This document shows, one piece after another, positions 53,147 through 60,799 of a stretch of 64,000 bases of DNA. Location: positions 1 to 64,000 of the forward strand of contig NZ_FNOV01000010.1 in the NCBI RefSeq assembly GCF_900107135.1, read 5' to 3'. This stretch comes from Hymenobacter psychrophilus. GTDB taxonomy: Bacteria > Bacteroidota > Bacteroidia > Cytophagales > Hymenobacteraceae. Made by a program: the position numbers and the translations under genes. The first letter of the stretch is position 1. Every line of letters begins with the position of its first letter. The notes under the pieces were generated by a model, which ran no database searches, was not told the DNA's origin, and was given only the letters and a program-made list of their open reading frames with translations.

Positions 53147-54868
53147 TTAGGGCCGCGCCAGAAATTCCCGGACTGCCCGGTTGAATGCTGCCGGGACCTC
53201 CTGAGGGGCGTAGTGCGTGGCGTTGGGCAGAATCAGTACTTCGCCCTGCGGCAGGCTGCGGGCCAGCTGGCGCGTGTGGGCTTCCAGCACCGCATCGTGC
53301 GCGCCGGCCATTACCAGTACCGGGGCCCGGATGCCGGCCAGCTGCGCGAAGCGCATGCGCGGTTCCTGCAGGAGCAGCCGGAGCAGCCGGGTGGCATTAG
53401 GCGCCTGCGGATCGGGGTGGAGCTGGGCCTGGCGGAGCTGCTCGCGGAACAGGGCCAGGTAGTCGGGCGCTATGGCGGCGGGGAACAGGTTGGCCCCCAT
53501 GAGCACGAGGCGGCGCACGGCGGCGGGGCGGGCCAGGGCCAACGCCAGGGCCGTGTTGCCGCCATCGCTCCAGCCTAGCACATCCACCGGGCCCAGGTGC
53601 AGACTATCGAGCAGCTGGGCCACGTCCTGGGCGAACAGCTCGTAGGTGAAGTCGGCGGTAGTGGCGTCCGGGCTGCGGCCCTGGGCGCGGGTGTCGAGGG
53701 CCAGCACGTCGTAGTGCCGGGCCAGCTCGGTTAGCTGGAGCCGGAACGCGGCTATTGACTGGCCGTTGCCGTGCAGCAGCAGCAGCGGGGTGCCGTGGCC
53801 GTAACGCTCGTAGTAGAGCCGGCCCCCGCGCACCGGCAGGTAGTGGCCGGCCGCTGGGTTGCGGCCGTAAGGCACCGAATCGGATGCGGCCGGCCTGACC
53901 GCGGCGGCCTGCCGCTCTTCCAGGGCCATAATGCGTTGCAGGTAGCGCAGGCTGTCGGGCAGCGATACGGCCGGTTCGGGAGTAGCGGCCGGAACCATCG
54001 GGCGGCCCTTCTGCGGATACTCATCGAGCACTAGCTGCAGGCTGAGGTAGCCGGGCGAAGACTGCCAGCGGGCCTGGCTTTTGTCGCGGGTGAGCACCGT
54101 GTGGCCCGGCCCCGGCACGGCCGACAGCGCAAAGCCCGTGGCGCTGTCGGGGCGGGCCTCACTGTGCAGCCACTGGATAGTGGCCGCCACCTCGCGCCGG
54201 TTCTGGAAATACAGGCGGTAGGGTTCCAGGTCGACTTCCACCCAACCCCGGGGCTGGGTTACGGTGAAGCGAATATCCTGGCTTAGCAGCGGCTGGTCGG
54301 GGAGCCCCTGCTGCACGCCATACAGATTCAGGCGGAACGTCACGGATCGGAAGCGGTTGAAGGCGACGTGCAGGCGCAGGGTGCGCAGGTGGCAGTCGGG
54401 CGGCAGGGCCAGCACGGTGCCCTGTTCCTTGGCCCGCTCATCCTGGCCCGCGCCGGGCTCGGTGTAGAGGCGGGCCGTCATGAAGCTAGAGCTGCCGGTG
54501 CGGCCCGTGGTGCGGGTGCGCACCTTGCCCGGCCGCACCGTTACGGCCGCCAGGGCCACCGCAACGGGCTGCAGCCGCACTGTGGCCCCGGCAGCAGGCG
54601 GCGCGGTGGCGGGTACGGCGGCGGTAGCGTAGCCCACGCCCGAGGCCAGCACCCGCGCTCCGGCTGCCACCGAATCGGGCAGCAGAAAGGCAAACCGCCC
54701 TGCCGAATCGGCCACCGTGCCGAAGGGCTGCCCGGCCACGCCCACCGAGGCAAACGGCACCGGTTGGTCCGTGGCGGCATCGAGCACCCGGCCGTGCAGG
54801 CGGGTGGTTTGAGCAAAAGCAGGCGGGCTGCTCAGTAACAGCAGAAATAAGGGAAACCAGAGGCGCAT
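53147..54868 (-). CDS. Exported alpha/beta hydrolase with carboxypeptidase-regulatory-like domain
   Basis: 573 aa. Signal peptide (LWFPLFLLLLSSPPAFA), then a CarboxypepD_reg-like beta domain (about 20-105; LHGRVLDAATDQPVPFASVG), an intermediate unknown region (about 115-300), and a C-terminal alpha/beta hydrolase (about 340-573). Nucleophile Ser in GWSDGGNTALAL, Asp in MAGAHDAVLEA, His in NATHYAPQEV. The fusion is uncommon: regulatory-like domains usually precede TonB-dependent receptors. Substrate unknown. The ATG at 54868 is selected as it begins the signal peptide. Confidence 0.8.
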   Translation of the reverse strand: MRLWFPLFLLLLSSPPAFAQTTRLHGRVLDAATDQPVPFASVGVAGQPFGTVADSAGRFAFLLPDSVAAGARVLASGVGYATAAVPATAPPAAGATVRLQPVAVALAAVTVRPGKVRTRTTGRTGSSSFMTARLYTEPGAGQDERAKEQGTVLALPPDCHLRTLRLHVAFNRFRSVTFRLNLYGVQQGLPDQPLLSQDIRFTVTQPRGWVEVDLEPYRLYFQNRREVAATIQWLHSEARPDSATGFALSAVPGPGHTVLTRDKSQARWQSSPGYLSLQLVLDEYPQKGRPMVPAATPEPAVSLPDSLRYLQRIMALEERQAAAVRPAASDSVPYGRNPAAGHYLPVRGGRLYYERYGHGTPLLLLHGNGQSIAAFRLQLTELARHYDVLALDTRAQGRSPDATTADFTYELFAQDVAQLLDSLHLGPVDVLGWSDGGNTALALALARPAAVRRLVLMGANLFPAAIAPDYLALFREQLRQAQLHPDPQAPNATRLLRLLLQEPRMRFAQLAGIRAPVLVMAGAHDAVLEAHTRQLARSLPQGEVLILPNATHYAPQEVPAAFNRAVREFLARP

Positions 54869-55170
54869 GAACAGCGGCAGTAGTAGTGGAAACAGGTGGT
54901 AAACTAGAGTTGGGAGTTTTAATCGGACGCTAACGTTGTCAGCCGAGGCAGGAGGGCTTGGCAACAGGTAAGGCTAGGCGCGAAAATCGGCGGGCTTAAC
55001 TCGACGGAGAAACGGGCGCCCCGAAACGAATACGAAAAGCAGAGATTTGGCTACGAAACCAAGCATACACCACCCGAGCTTTGCCTAGTGATCGGAAGGA
55101 GAAAACGTAACCGATGAACGAAACAGCATTTTTCCACCGGACTCGTATAGTTCACTGTTTTTGCCACATC
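54869..55170. other. Divergent spacer, no gene seen
   Basis: Between the hydrolase and the AraC regulator. No clear -7 box or small gene could be supported. Confidence 0.5.
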
Positions 55171-56085
55171 ATGAAAAACAAGCTGCCGCGTAAGGTGAAC
55201 AGCATTTCGGCGTATCATCAGCTGATGGGGCTGCCCCGGCCGGAGCATCCGCTTATCAGCGTGGTGCGGTTTGAGTCCATCACCCACTCGGCGGCCATGA
55301 CCAGCGCGCCGCTGCTCAACAGCTTCTATTCCATCGCGCTGAAAAAAAACTTCAACGGCAAGCTCAAATACGGGCAGCAGGTGTATGATTTCGATGAGGG
55401 CATGATGGTGTTTTTGGCTCCTGGCCAGCTCCTGAGTATTGCCGCCGACGAAACGCTGCGCCACACGGGCTGGCTGTTACTGCTGCACCCCGATTTTTTG
55501 TGGAACACGCCGCTGGCCAAAACCATCCGGCAGTACCCCTTTTTCAGCTACGCCGTGCACGAGGCGCTGCACCTGTCGGCTAGAGAGGAGGACCTGATAA
55601 CCGACCTCATCCAGCACATTGGGCAAGAGTACCACGCCGCCCTCGACTCGTTCAGCCAGCGCGTTATCGTGGCCCAGCTGGAATTGCTGCTCACGTACTC
55701 CGAGCGGTTCTATCAGCGCCAGTTCATCACCCGAAAAATGGCCAACCACCAGCTGCTCGAACGCTTGGAGGACCTGCTGACGGCGCATTTCGATGGGGAG
55801 GCCCTGGTCCACGGACGCCCGCCCACCGTGCAGGCCATTGCCGACCAGTTGCACGTGGCGCCCAATTATCTGAGCGGGCTGCTCAAGAGTCTGACCGGGC
55901 AGAGCACCCAGCAGCACATCCAGGGCAAGCTCATCGAAAAGGCCAAGGAAAAATTGTCGACCGCTGATTTGTCCGTGAGCGAAATTGCCTACGCCCTGGG
56001 GTTCGAGCACTCGCAGTCGTTTAGCAAGCTATTCAAGACCAGAACGACCCTCTCGCCGCTGGCCTTCCGCAACTCCTTCAATTAG
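55171..56085 (+). CDS. AraC-family transcriptional regulator
   Basis: 304 aa. An N-terminal cupin-like sensing region (about 60-130; VYDFDEGMMVFLAPGQLLSI) and a C-terminal double helix-turn-helix (about 205-300; VQAIADQLHVAPNYLSGLLK and VSEIAYALGFEHSQSFSKLF). It probably controls the VOC and NmrA-like genes that follow on the same strand. The ATG at 55171 is preferred over 55114. Confidence 0.9.
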   Translation: MKNKLPRKVNSISAYHQLMGLPRPEHPLISVVRFESITHSAAMTSAPLLNSFYSIALKKNFNGKLKYGQQVYDFDEGMMVFLAPGQLLSIAADETLRHTGWLLLLHPDFLWNTPLAKTIRQYPFFSYAVHEALHLSAREEDLITDLIQHIGQEYHAALDSFSQRVIVAQLELLLTYSERFYQRQFITRKMANHQLLERLEDLLTAHFDGEALVHGRPPTVQAIADQLHVAPNYLSGLLKSLTGQSTQQHIQGKLIEKAKEKLSTADLSVSEIAYALGFEHSQSFSKLFKTRTTLSPLAFRNSFN

Positions 56086-56162
56086 TACCACTTCAACCCA
56101 CGCAACCCATGCAAACACCCCGCAACCTGCCTCCCAAAAATCCGGGAGGCATCAACGGAAAA

Positions 56163-56549
56163 ATGAATATTGGGCACGTAGGACTGCGGGTGCCCGACTA
56201 CGCGGCCGCTATTGGCTGGTACACCCAGAAGCTTGGTTTTCGGGTGCTGAAGGAGTGGACCGTGGGCGAGCTGCAGTTGGCTTTTCTGGCCCCGGCCAAC
56301 GACGATACGGTCTGGCTGGAAGTGCTGAGCGACGGCACCTTATCGGGGGCTCCCACAGCACCCCCGCTGGTTTTGGGCTACCACCATATATGTCTGGAGG
56401 TGGAAAACGTAGATCAGACGCTGGCCGACCTGCGCGAGCGAGGGGTGGCAACGATCCGGGAGCCCTTCGACGTGCCGGCAATCGGCAAGCGGTGCGGGTT
56501 TGTGGCAGATTTGAACGGAAATGTGCTGGAGTTCAGCGCGAACTGCTAA
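56163..56549 (+). CDS. VOC family (glyoxalase-like) protein
   Basis: 128 aa with two beta-alpha-beta-beta-beta halves: IGHVGLRVPDYAAAIGWYTQ and LGYHHICLEVENVDQTLADL, ending GFVADLNGNVLEFS. Metal-ligand positions (His, Glu) are present. An ATG at 56109 would add 18 residues. Possibly a detoxification or isomerase enzyme. Confidence 0.85.
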   Translation: MNIGHVGLRVPDYAAAIGWYTQKLGFRVLKEWTVGELQLAFLAPANDDTVWLEVLSDGTLSGAPTAPPLVLGYHHICLEVENVDQTLADLRERGVATIREPFDVPAIGKRCGFVADLNGNVLEFSANC

Positions 56550-56577
56550 GTATCTTTAATCACCTTTACCACCTGCT

Positions 56578-57447
56578 ATGCTCGTCATTACCGGCGCCAA
56601 CGGCCAGCTCGGGGCCGCCATCATCGAAAACCTGTTGCGCACCCTGCCGGCCAGCCAGCTGGTGGCCAGCGTGCGCAAACCCGCCAAAGCCGCGGCCCTG
56701 GCCGGGCGGGGCGTGCAGGTGCGGGCCGGCGACTTTGCCCACCCCGAGCAGTTGGCGGCCGCCTTCGCGGGGGCCGACCAGGTGCTGCTGATATCGGCCA
56801 ATAAGCTCGGCGAGGAGGCCCGGCAGCTGCACCGCACTGCCATTGGGGCCGCCCGCGCCGCTGGGGCCGGCCGCATTCTGTACACCAGCCACATGGGCGC
56901 CCGGGCCGATTCGCCGTTTGAGCCGGCCAGCAACCACGCCGCCAGCGAGGCCATGCTCGCCGAACGGGCGGGTGCCTACACCTCGTTGCGGCAAGGTTTC
57001 TACGCCGAAAGCGCCCTCCACATGGTGGGCCAGAGCCTGCGCGAGGGGGAGCTGCGGGTGCCCGAAGATGGCCCCGTCAGCTGGACCACCCGCGCCGATC
57101 TGGCCGAAGCCGACGCGCTGCTACTAACCCAGCCCGGCCGTTTCGAGGGTATCACCCCGCCGCTTACGGCTGGCCATGCCGTCACGATGGCCGAGGTGGC
57201 CGCGCTGGCCTCGGAGGTGTCGGGCCGCGAAATCCGGCACGTAACGGTAACCGATGAGGAGTGGAAGCGGGCCACCATGGCGCGGGGCGTACCCGCGCCG
57301 GTGGCCGAGCTGCTGCTAGGCACTTTCCGGGCCGCCCGCCGCGGCGACTTCGCGGCCACCAACCCCGCACTGCAAATCCTGCTGGGCCGTGCCCCGCAAA
57401 CGATGCGCGAGGTGCTGGCCGGCTTCCTAATGCCGTCGCAACCGTAA
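56578..57447 (+). CDS. NmrA-like NAD(P)H-binding oxidoreductase
   Basis: 289 aa, atypical SDR. Nucleotide site VITGANGQLGAAIIENLL at the start; LYTSHMGARADSPF in the middle. Similar to quinone oxidoreductase 2 (QorB) in plan. It may reduce quinones or sense redox state. It follows the VOC gene by 28 bases, so co-transcription is likely. Confidence 0.85.
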   Translation: MLVITGANGQLGAAIIENLLRTLPASQLVASVRKPAKAAALAGRGVQVRAGDFAHPEQLAAAFAGADQVLLISANKLGEEARQLHRTAIGAARAAGAGRILYTSHMGARADSPFEPASNHAASEAMLAERAGAYTSLRQGFYAESALHMVGQSLREGELRVPEDGPVSWTTRADLAEADALLLTQPGRFEGITPPLTAGHAVTMAEVAALASEVSGREIRHVTVTDEEWKRATMARGVPAPVAELLLGTFRAARRGDFAATNPALQILLGRAPQTMREVLAGFLMPSQP

Positions 57448-57617
57448 TGGGCGAGGCCCCGGCCGGTCTGGCTGAATGTCAACAGTAGGTAGCAAGGCCC
57501 CTAGCCAAATTTTTGGGTGGGGGCTTTTTCGTGGGGCTGATGTTAAACGAAGAAGGCGTAGCGCGCCGACGATGGTGCCCGTACTTTGAGCCCGTTACAC
57601 GGTAGGTCGCCGCCCAG

Positions 57618-57691
57618 CCGGCATCGTCCCTAAAAAAACGAAACCCCGGCTGTTGGCGCAGCCGGGGTTTCAGGAAGTGGGTGGAGTAAGC
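57618..57691. repeat. 74-bp repeat with hairpin, copy 1
   Basis: CCGGCATCGT, a hairpin GAAACCCCGGCTG/CAGCCGGGGTTTC and TGGGTGGAGTAAGC. It matches 59771-59842 closely with scattered changes that keep the stem paired. The hairpin may end transcription of the gene at 57730. Confidence 0.7.
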
Positions 57692-57729
57692 ACCCTTACT
57701 CCCGAACGGAATGATTGGGGCCAGGCGGC

Positions 57730-58149
57730 TTAAGCCGGGAGCGTGGCGCGCTGGGTGGCAATGCCGGCCAGCACGGCCGTCAGCACATCTACCTGGGCCT
57801 GCACCTGGGCCGCATCAACCGTCTTCAGGAAGCGGGCGGTGCCGGCGCTGGTGCGGTTGCCGCGCATGATTTTTTTGCGCTCGGATTGCAGCAGCTCCAC
57901 CACATCGAGGGCATCCTGCTGCTGCTGGGGCGTGAGGCTGGGCAGGGCGGCCTGGCCCTGGGCGGTCAGAATCTCGCCATCTTTCTTGGCCAGCGCGGCC
58001 GCGCCGCTGGCTTGGCTGCGGTCGGCGCGCTCATCGGCTAGGTCGAGGCCGGTGTCGCGGTAGCTGTAGGTTTTTAGCTCGAAGTTGACGTCGGCGGTGG
58101 CCGCGTCGCACTCGGCCCAGTTGGTAAGGAGGGTGTAATCGGGATTCAT
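57730..58149 (-). CDS. Unknown helical protein
   Basis: 139 aa, helical and Gln/Ala-rich (SLTPQQQQDALDVVELLQSE), basic patch KKIMRGNRTSAGT. It follows the HTH gene on the same strand after 57 bases, so it may be its partner. No domain recognised. Confidence 0.6.
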   Translation of the reverse strand: MNPDYTLLTNWAECDAATADVNFELKTYSYRDTGLDLADERADRSQASGAAALAKKDGEILTAQGQAALPSLTPQQQQDALDVVELLQSERKKIMRGNRTSAGTARFLKTVDAAQVQAQVDVLTAVLAGIATQRATLPA

Positions 58150-58206
58150 GGCAATAAGGGGATAAAGGATTGGGGAAAAGAGGCTTACTGCGCTCAATAT
58201 AGGAGA

Positions 58207-58878
58207 CTACCGATCAGTTTGCAAATAGGGCGGAAGCAGCACCGTAGCCAGGGCTTCGGCCTCGGCTTGCAGGCCTGCCGCCTGGGCCCGCAAGCGGTGG
58301 TAACGGACTATGTCGGCGGCGGAGAGGGGCGCGGCCCGTTGGCCGAGCCAGCCCCGCAGCCAGCGGGCGTGGTCGGCGGCGCGGGTCGGGTCGGTGGGGT
58401 CGGCGGCCTGGGCCAGGGCCGCGGCCAGCGCCCGGGCGGCGGGCGTATCGGCCGCGACGGAGCCAGCGTCGGGGGCGGGCTCGTCGGGGTTGGGGGGGAG
58501 TAGGGCAGATAACGCGGCGGCCCAGCGGGCGGCTACGTGGGCGCGGGCGGCCAGCGCGTCGGCCTCGGCCAGCAGGCGCTCGGCGCGGTGCCGGCACTCG
58601 CGCTGCCGAAAGTCGAGGTCGGCCGCCTCGGGGGCGGGCGTATCGGGGGGCAGGGCCGCACCGGGGGTAAGGCTGGCGGGCACCGCGGGCGGGGGCAGCT
58701 GGAGCAGCAGCGGCAGCAGGGCCGCCCGCACGGCCGGCGTGAGGGGCCGGCGCTCGGTTTCCAAATCGCGCACCAGCGGCGGGCTGATGCCCAGGTACAG
58801 GGCCAGCTCGGCCTGACCAAGGCCAAACCAGGCCCGGACGCGGGCTATAAGCGAATTGGGGGGAGGTAAGCGGAGCAT
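58207..58878 (-). CDS. XRE-type HTH regulator with long helical tail
   Basis: 223 aa. Residues about 10-60 form a helix-turn-helix (RAWFGLGQAELALYLGISPP, then LVRDLETERRPL). The rest is Ala/Pro-rich, with a likely coiled coil (about 95-135) and no enzyme motif. Four inverted TTTGCGCTGTTTTT elements lie immediately upstream, making self-regulation likely. Confidence 0.75.
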   Translation of the reverse strand: MLRLPPPNSLIARVRAWFGLGQAELALYLGISPPLVRDLETERRPLTPAVRAALLPLLLQLPPPAVPASLTPGAALPPDTPAPEAADLDFRQRECRHRAERLLAEADALAARAHVAARWAAALSALLPPNPDEPAPDAGSVAADTPAARALAAALAQAADPTDPTRAADHARWLRGWLGQRAAPLSAADIVRYHRLRAQAAGLQAEAEALATVLLPPYLQTDR

Positions 58879-58888
58879 TGGCAGAGCA

Positions 58889-58981
58889 TTTGCGCTGTTT
58901 TTTTATAAATAACAAAAAACAGCGCAAACCAACCAAGCTACTTTGCGCTGTTTTTAAGAAAGTAATGAAAAACAGCGCAAA
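58889..58981. promoter_or_regulatory. Four alternating TTTGCGCTGTTTTT operator-like repeats
   Basis: Copies at 58889-58902 (+), 58915-58928 (-), 58942-58955 (+) and 58968-58981 (-), all exact, spaced 26, 27 and 26 bases. The series begins 11 bases before the ATG of the HTH gene, so a bound protein would block its transcription. Confidence 0.7.
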
Positions 58982-59023
58982 GTAGTATTTGCTGCCCGGC
59001 CTATCTGGCGCGAATGCCTGATA

Positions 59024-59075
59024 GCCAGAGCGGTTGTAGAGACGCGACCCATCGCGTTTCTACAACCGCTCTGGC
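59024..59075. repeat. Palindromic GTAGAGACGC repeat
   Basis: 24-bp arms (GCCAGAGCGGTTGTAGAGAC and its reverse) with one mismatch. Shares the GTAGAGACGC core with the inverted repeat at 44926-45061. Confidence 0.75.
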
Positions 59076-59096
59076 CATTCGGGGCCAGCGGGGCGT

Positions 59097-59588
59097 TTAT
59101 TCGATTTTTGCTTGCACGTTGGGCGAAAAGGCATGGTCCCGGTCGTAGTCGCTTAACTCCTGGTAGAGCTTCTCATTGCTGTAACGCGCTAGCTTGCTGA
59201 TTCCAACCCCACCGAATAACCCCAACATGAGGCCGTATCCGAGTGGCGTAACGGTGGTGGTACTGGTACCGCCGTTGGAGCTGGTTTTGGTGCCGGTTTG
59301 CGAGGCCACAAAGCCAATGGCCAACGCTCCCGTGCCCAGCCACAGCTTGCCACCGGTTTGGCGGCGGGCAAACAGCCGAATTACCCGCGTGGCCTGTTCG
59401 TTGCCGACGTAGCGTTGGTAGAGGTACTTTTTATAGGATTGGTCTTTGACTAGGCCGGGCTTGAGCAACGGAGAGGAAACTGCCTCGGCGGCTGGTGCAG
59501 CGGCGGGTGGCATAGTTTGCGCCAGGGTGGTAAAGGAAAGACCACCAAGTAAGAATAGGGTAAGAGTGCTGCGGAGCAAGAGACGCAT
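59097..59588 (-). CDS. Exported protein of unknown function
   Basis: 163 aa with a signal peptide (LLLRSTLTLFLLGGLSFTTL). Two Gly-rich hydrophobic stretches (LWLGTGALAIGFVASQTGT and LGYGLMLGLFGGVGISKLA) resemble membrane hairpins. The end is acidic. Family unknown. Confidence 0.65.
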   Translation of the reverse strand: MRLLLRSTLTLFLLGGLSFTTLAQTMPPAAAPAAEAVSSPLLKPGLVKDQSYKKYLYQRYVGNEQATRVIRLFARRQTGGKLWLGTGALAIGFVASQTGTKTSSNGGTSTTTVTPLGYGLMLGLFGGVGISKLARYSNEKLYQELSDYDRDHAFSPNVQAKIE

Positions 59589-59770
59589 TTTGGGGAAACA
59601 GAAGTATGGAGTTGGGAAGGTAGAATCCAAAGGTAATAGGGACACTATAGTAATGGGCGGCATTTACTGGGCTTAGAGCGTATTCGGGGATTTGGAAAGA
59701 ACAACGGGTAGGCCAGCGCCTCGACGGCCGCGTGCTGCTGCTGTGGAGGATGAGTGGTTCACTTACCTGG

Positions 59771-59842
59771 CCGGCATCGTCTGAAAAGACGAAGCCCCGG
59801 CTGCGTCAACAGCCGGGGCTTCAGGATGTGGGTGGATTAAGC
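59771..59842. repeat. 74-bp repeat with hairpin, copy 2
   Basis: See 57618-57691. The rest of the 59589-59919 spacer shows no gene. Confidence 0.65.
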
Positions 59843-59919
59843 TCCCTACAACCTAAGCGAAATGGGTAAACGTGCAAAAAAGGAAGGAGCCGGCAAGGCT
59901 GGTGCTCCTTTTCTATCGC

Positions 59920-60792
59920 CTAGAGCCTGTTATGGACTGGTGGCGTAATTCGGGGGTATGGCACAGCGAAGTGGTTACCCCAGCGACGTGACGGATGACG
60001 AATGGACGTTTGTGGCGCCCTATCTGGCGCTGGTGCGGGAAGAGGCGCCGCAACGGCAGCACGCGCTCCGGGCCGTGTTCAACGCGCTGCGCTACCTGGT
60101 CAAAACCGGCGGCGGCTGGCGCTACCTGCCCCACGACCTGCCGCCTTGGCCGGCGGTCTACCAGCAATGGGTGCGCTGGCGCGACAACCGCTGTTTTGAG
60201 CATATGATGGCCGATTTGCGCGAGTTGGCCCGCGTGCTGGCCGGATGTGAGGCCGAGTCCACGGCCATCATTTTGGACTCGCGCACCATGCAAAGCCCGC
60301 CCGAAAGCGGGGCGCGGACGGGCTACGACGGGGCCAAACGGCGCAAGGGTAGCAAGGGTAGCAAAGGCAGCAAGGTGCACGTGGCCGTCGACACGCTGGG
60401 CCACCTGCTGGCCGCTGTCGTTACGCCAGCCAACGAGCCTGACCGCGGGCAGGTCGACGCACTCTGTGAGCGGGTGCAGCAGGTCACGGGCCAAAAAGTG
60501 CAGGTGGCCTATGTCGACCAGGGCTACACGGGCGAAAACGCCGAGTACGCTGCCGCCGTGCACGACATTGACTTACAAGTAATTGTCAGGCCCGAAGGCC
60601 AAACCGGCTTTATGCTGTTGCCCCGCCGCTGGGTCGTTGAACGTAGCTTCGGCTGGGCCGCCCGCTTCCGCCGCTTGGCTCGTGACTACGAACGCCTAGC
60701 CCTGACCATGCAGCAATTTCACTTCCTGGTCTTTGTCACGCTCCTGCTGGCAAAAGGCGTTTTCCGGGCCACCAGTCCATAACAGGCTCTAG
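59920..60792 (+). mobile_element. Complete IS5-family insertion sequence
   Basis: Perfect terminal inverted repeats: GAGCCTGTTATGGACTGGTG near both ends, flanked by CTAG on each side (59920-59923 and 60789-60792), a possible 4-bp or TA target duplication. 873 bp including CTAG, with one intact gene. It lies just downstream of the permease stop, so it does not break a gene. Confidence 0.88.
59958..60782 (+). CDS. IS5-family DDE transposase
   Basis: 274 aa. N-terminal GYPSDVTDDEWTFVAPYLAL is the IS5-type DUF4096-like region. Catalytic Asp in AIILDSRTMQ, Asp in VAYVDQGYTGENA, Glu in RRWVVERSFGWAARFRR. Intact, so the element may be active. Confidence 0.93.
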   Translation: MAQRSGYPSDVTDDEWTFVAPYLALVREEAPQRQHALRAVFNALRYLVKTGGGWRYLPHDLPPWPAVYQQWVRWRDNRCFEHMMADLRELARVLAGCEAESTAIILDSRTMQSPPESGARTGYDGAKRRKGSKGSKGSKVHVAVDTLGHLLAAVVTPANEPDRGQVDALCERVQQVTGQKVQVAYVDQGYTGENAEYAAAVHDIDLQVIVRPEGQTGFMLLPRRWVVERSFGWAARFRRLARDYERLALTMQQFHFLVFVTLLLAKGVFRATSP

Positions 60793-60799
60793 TTGCCCC

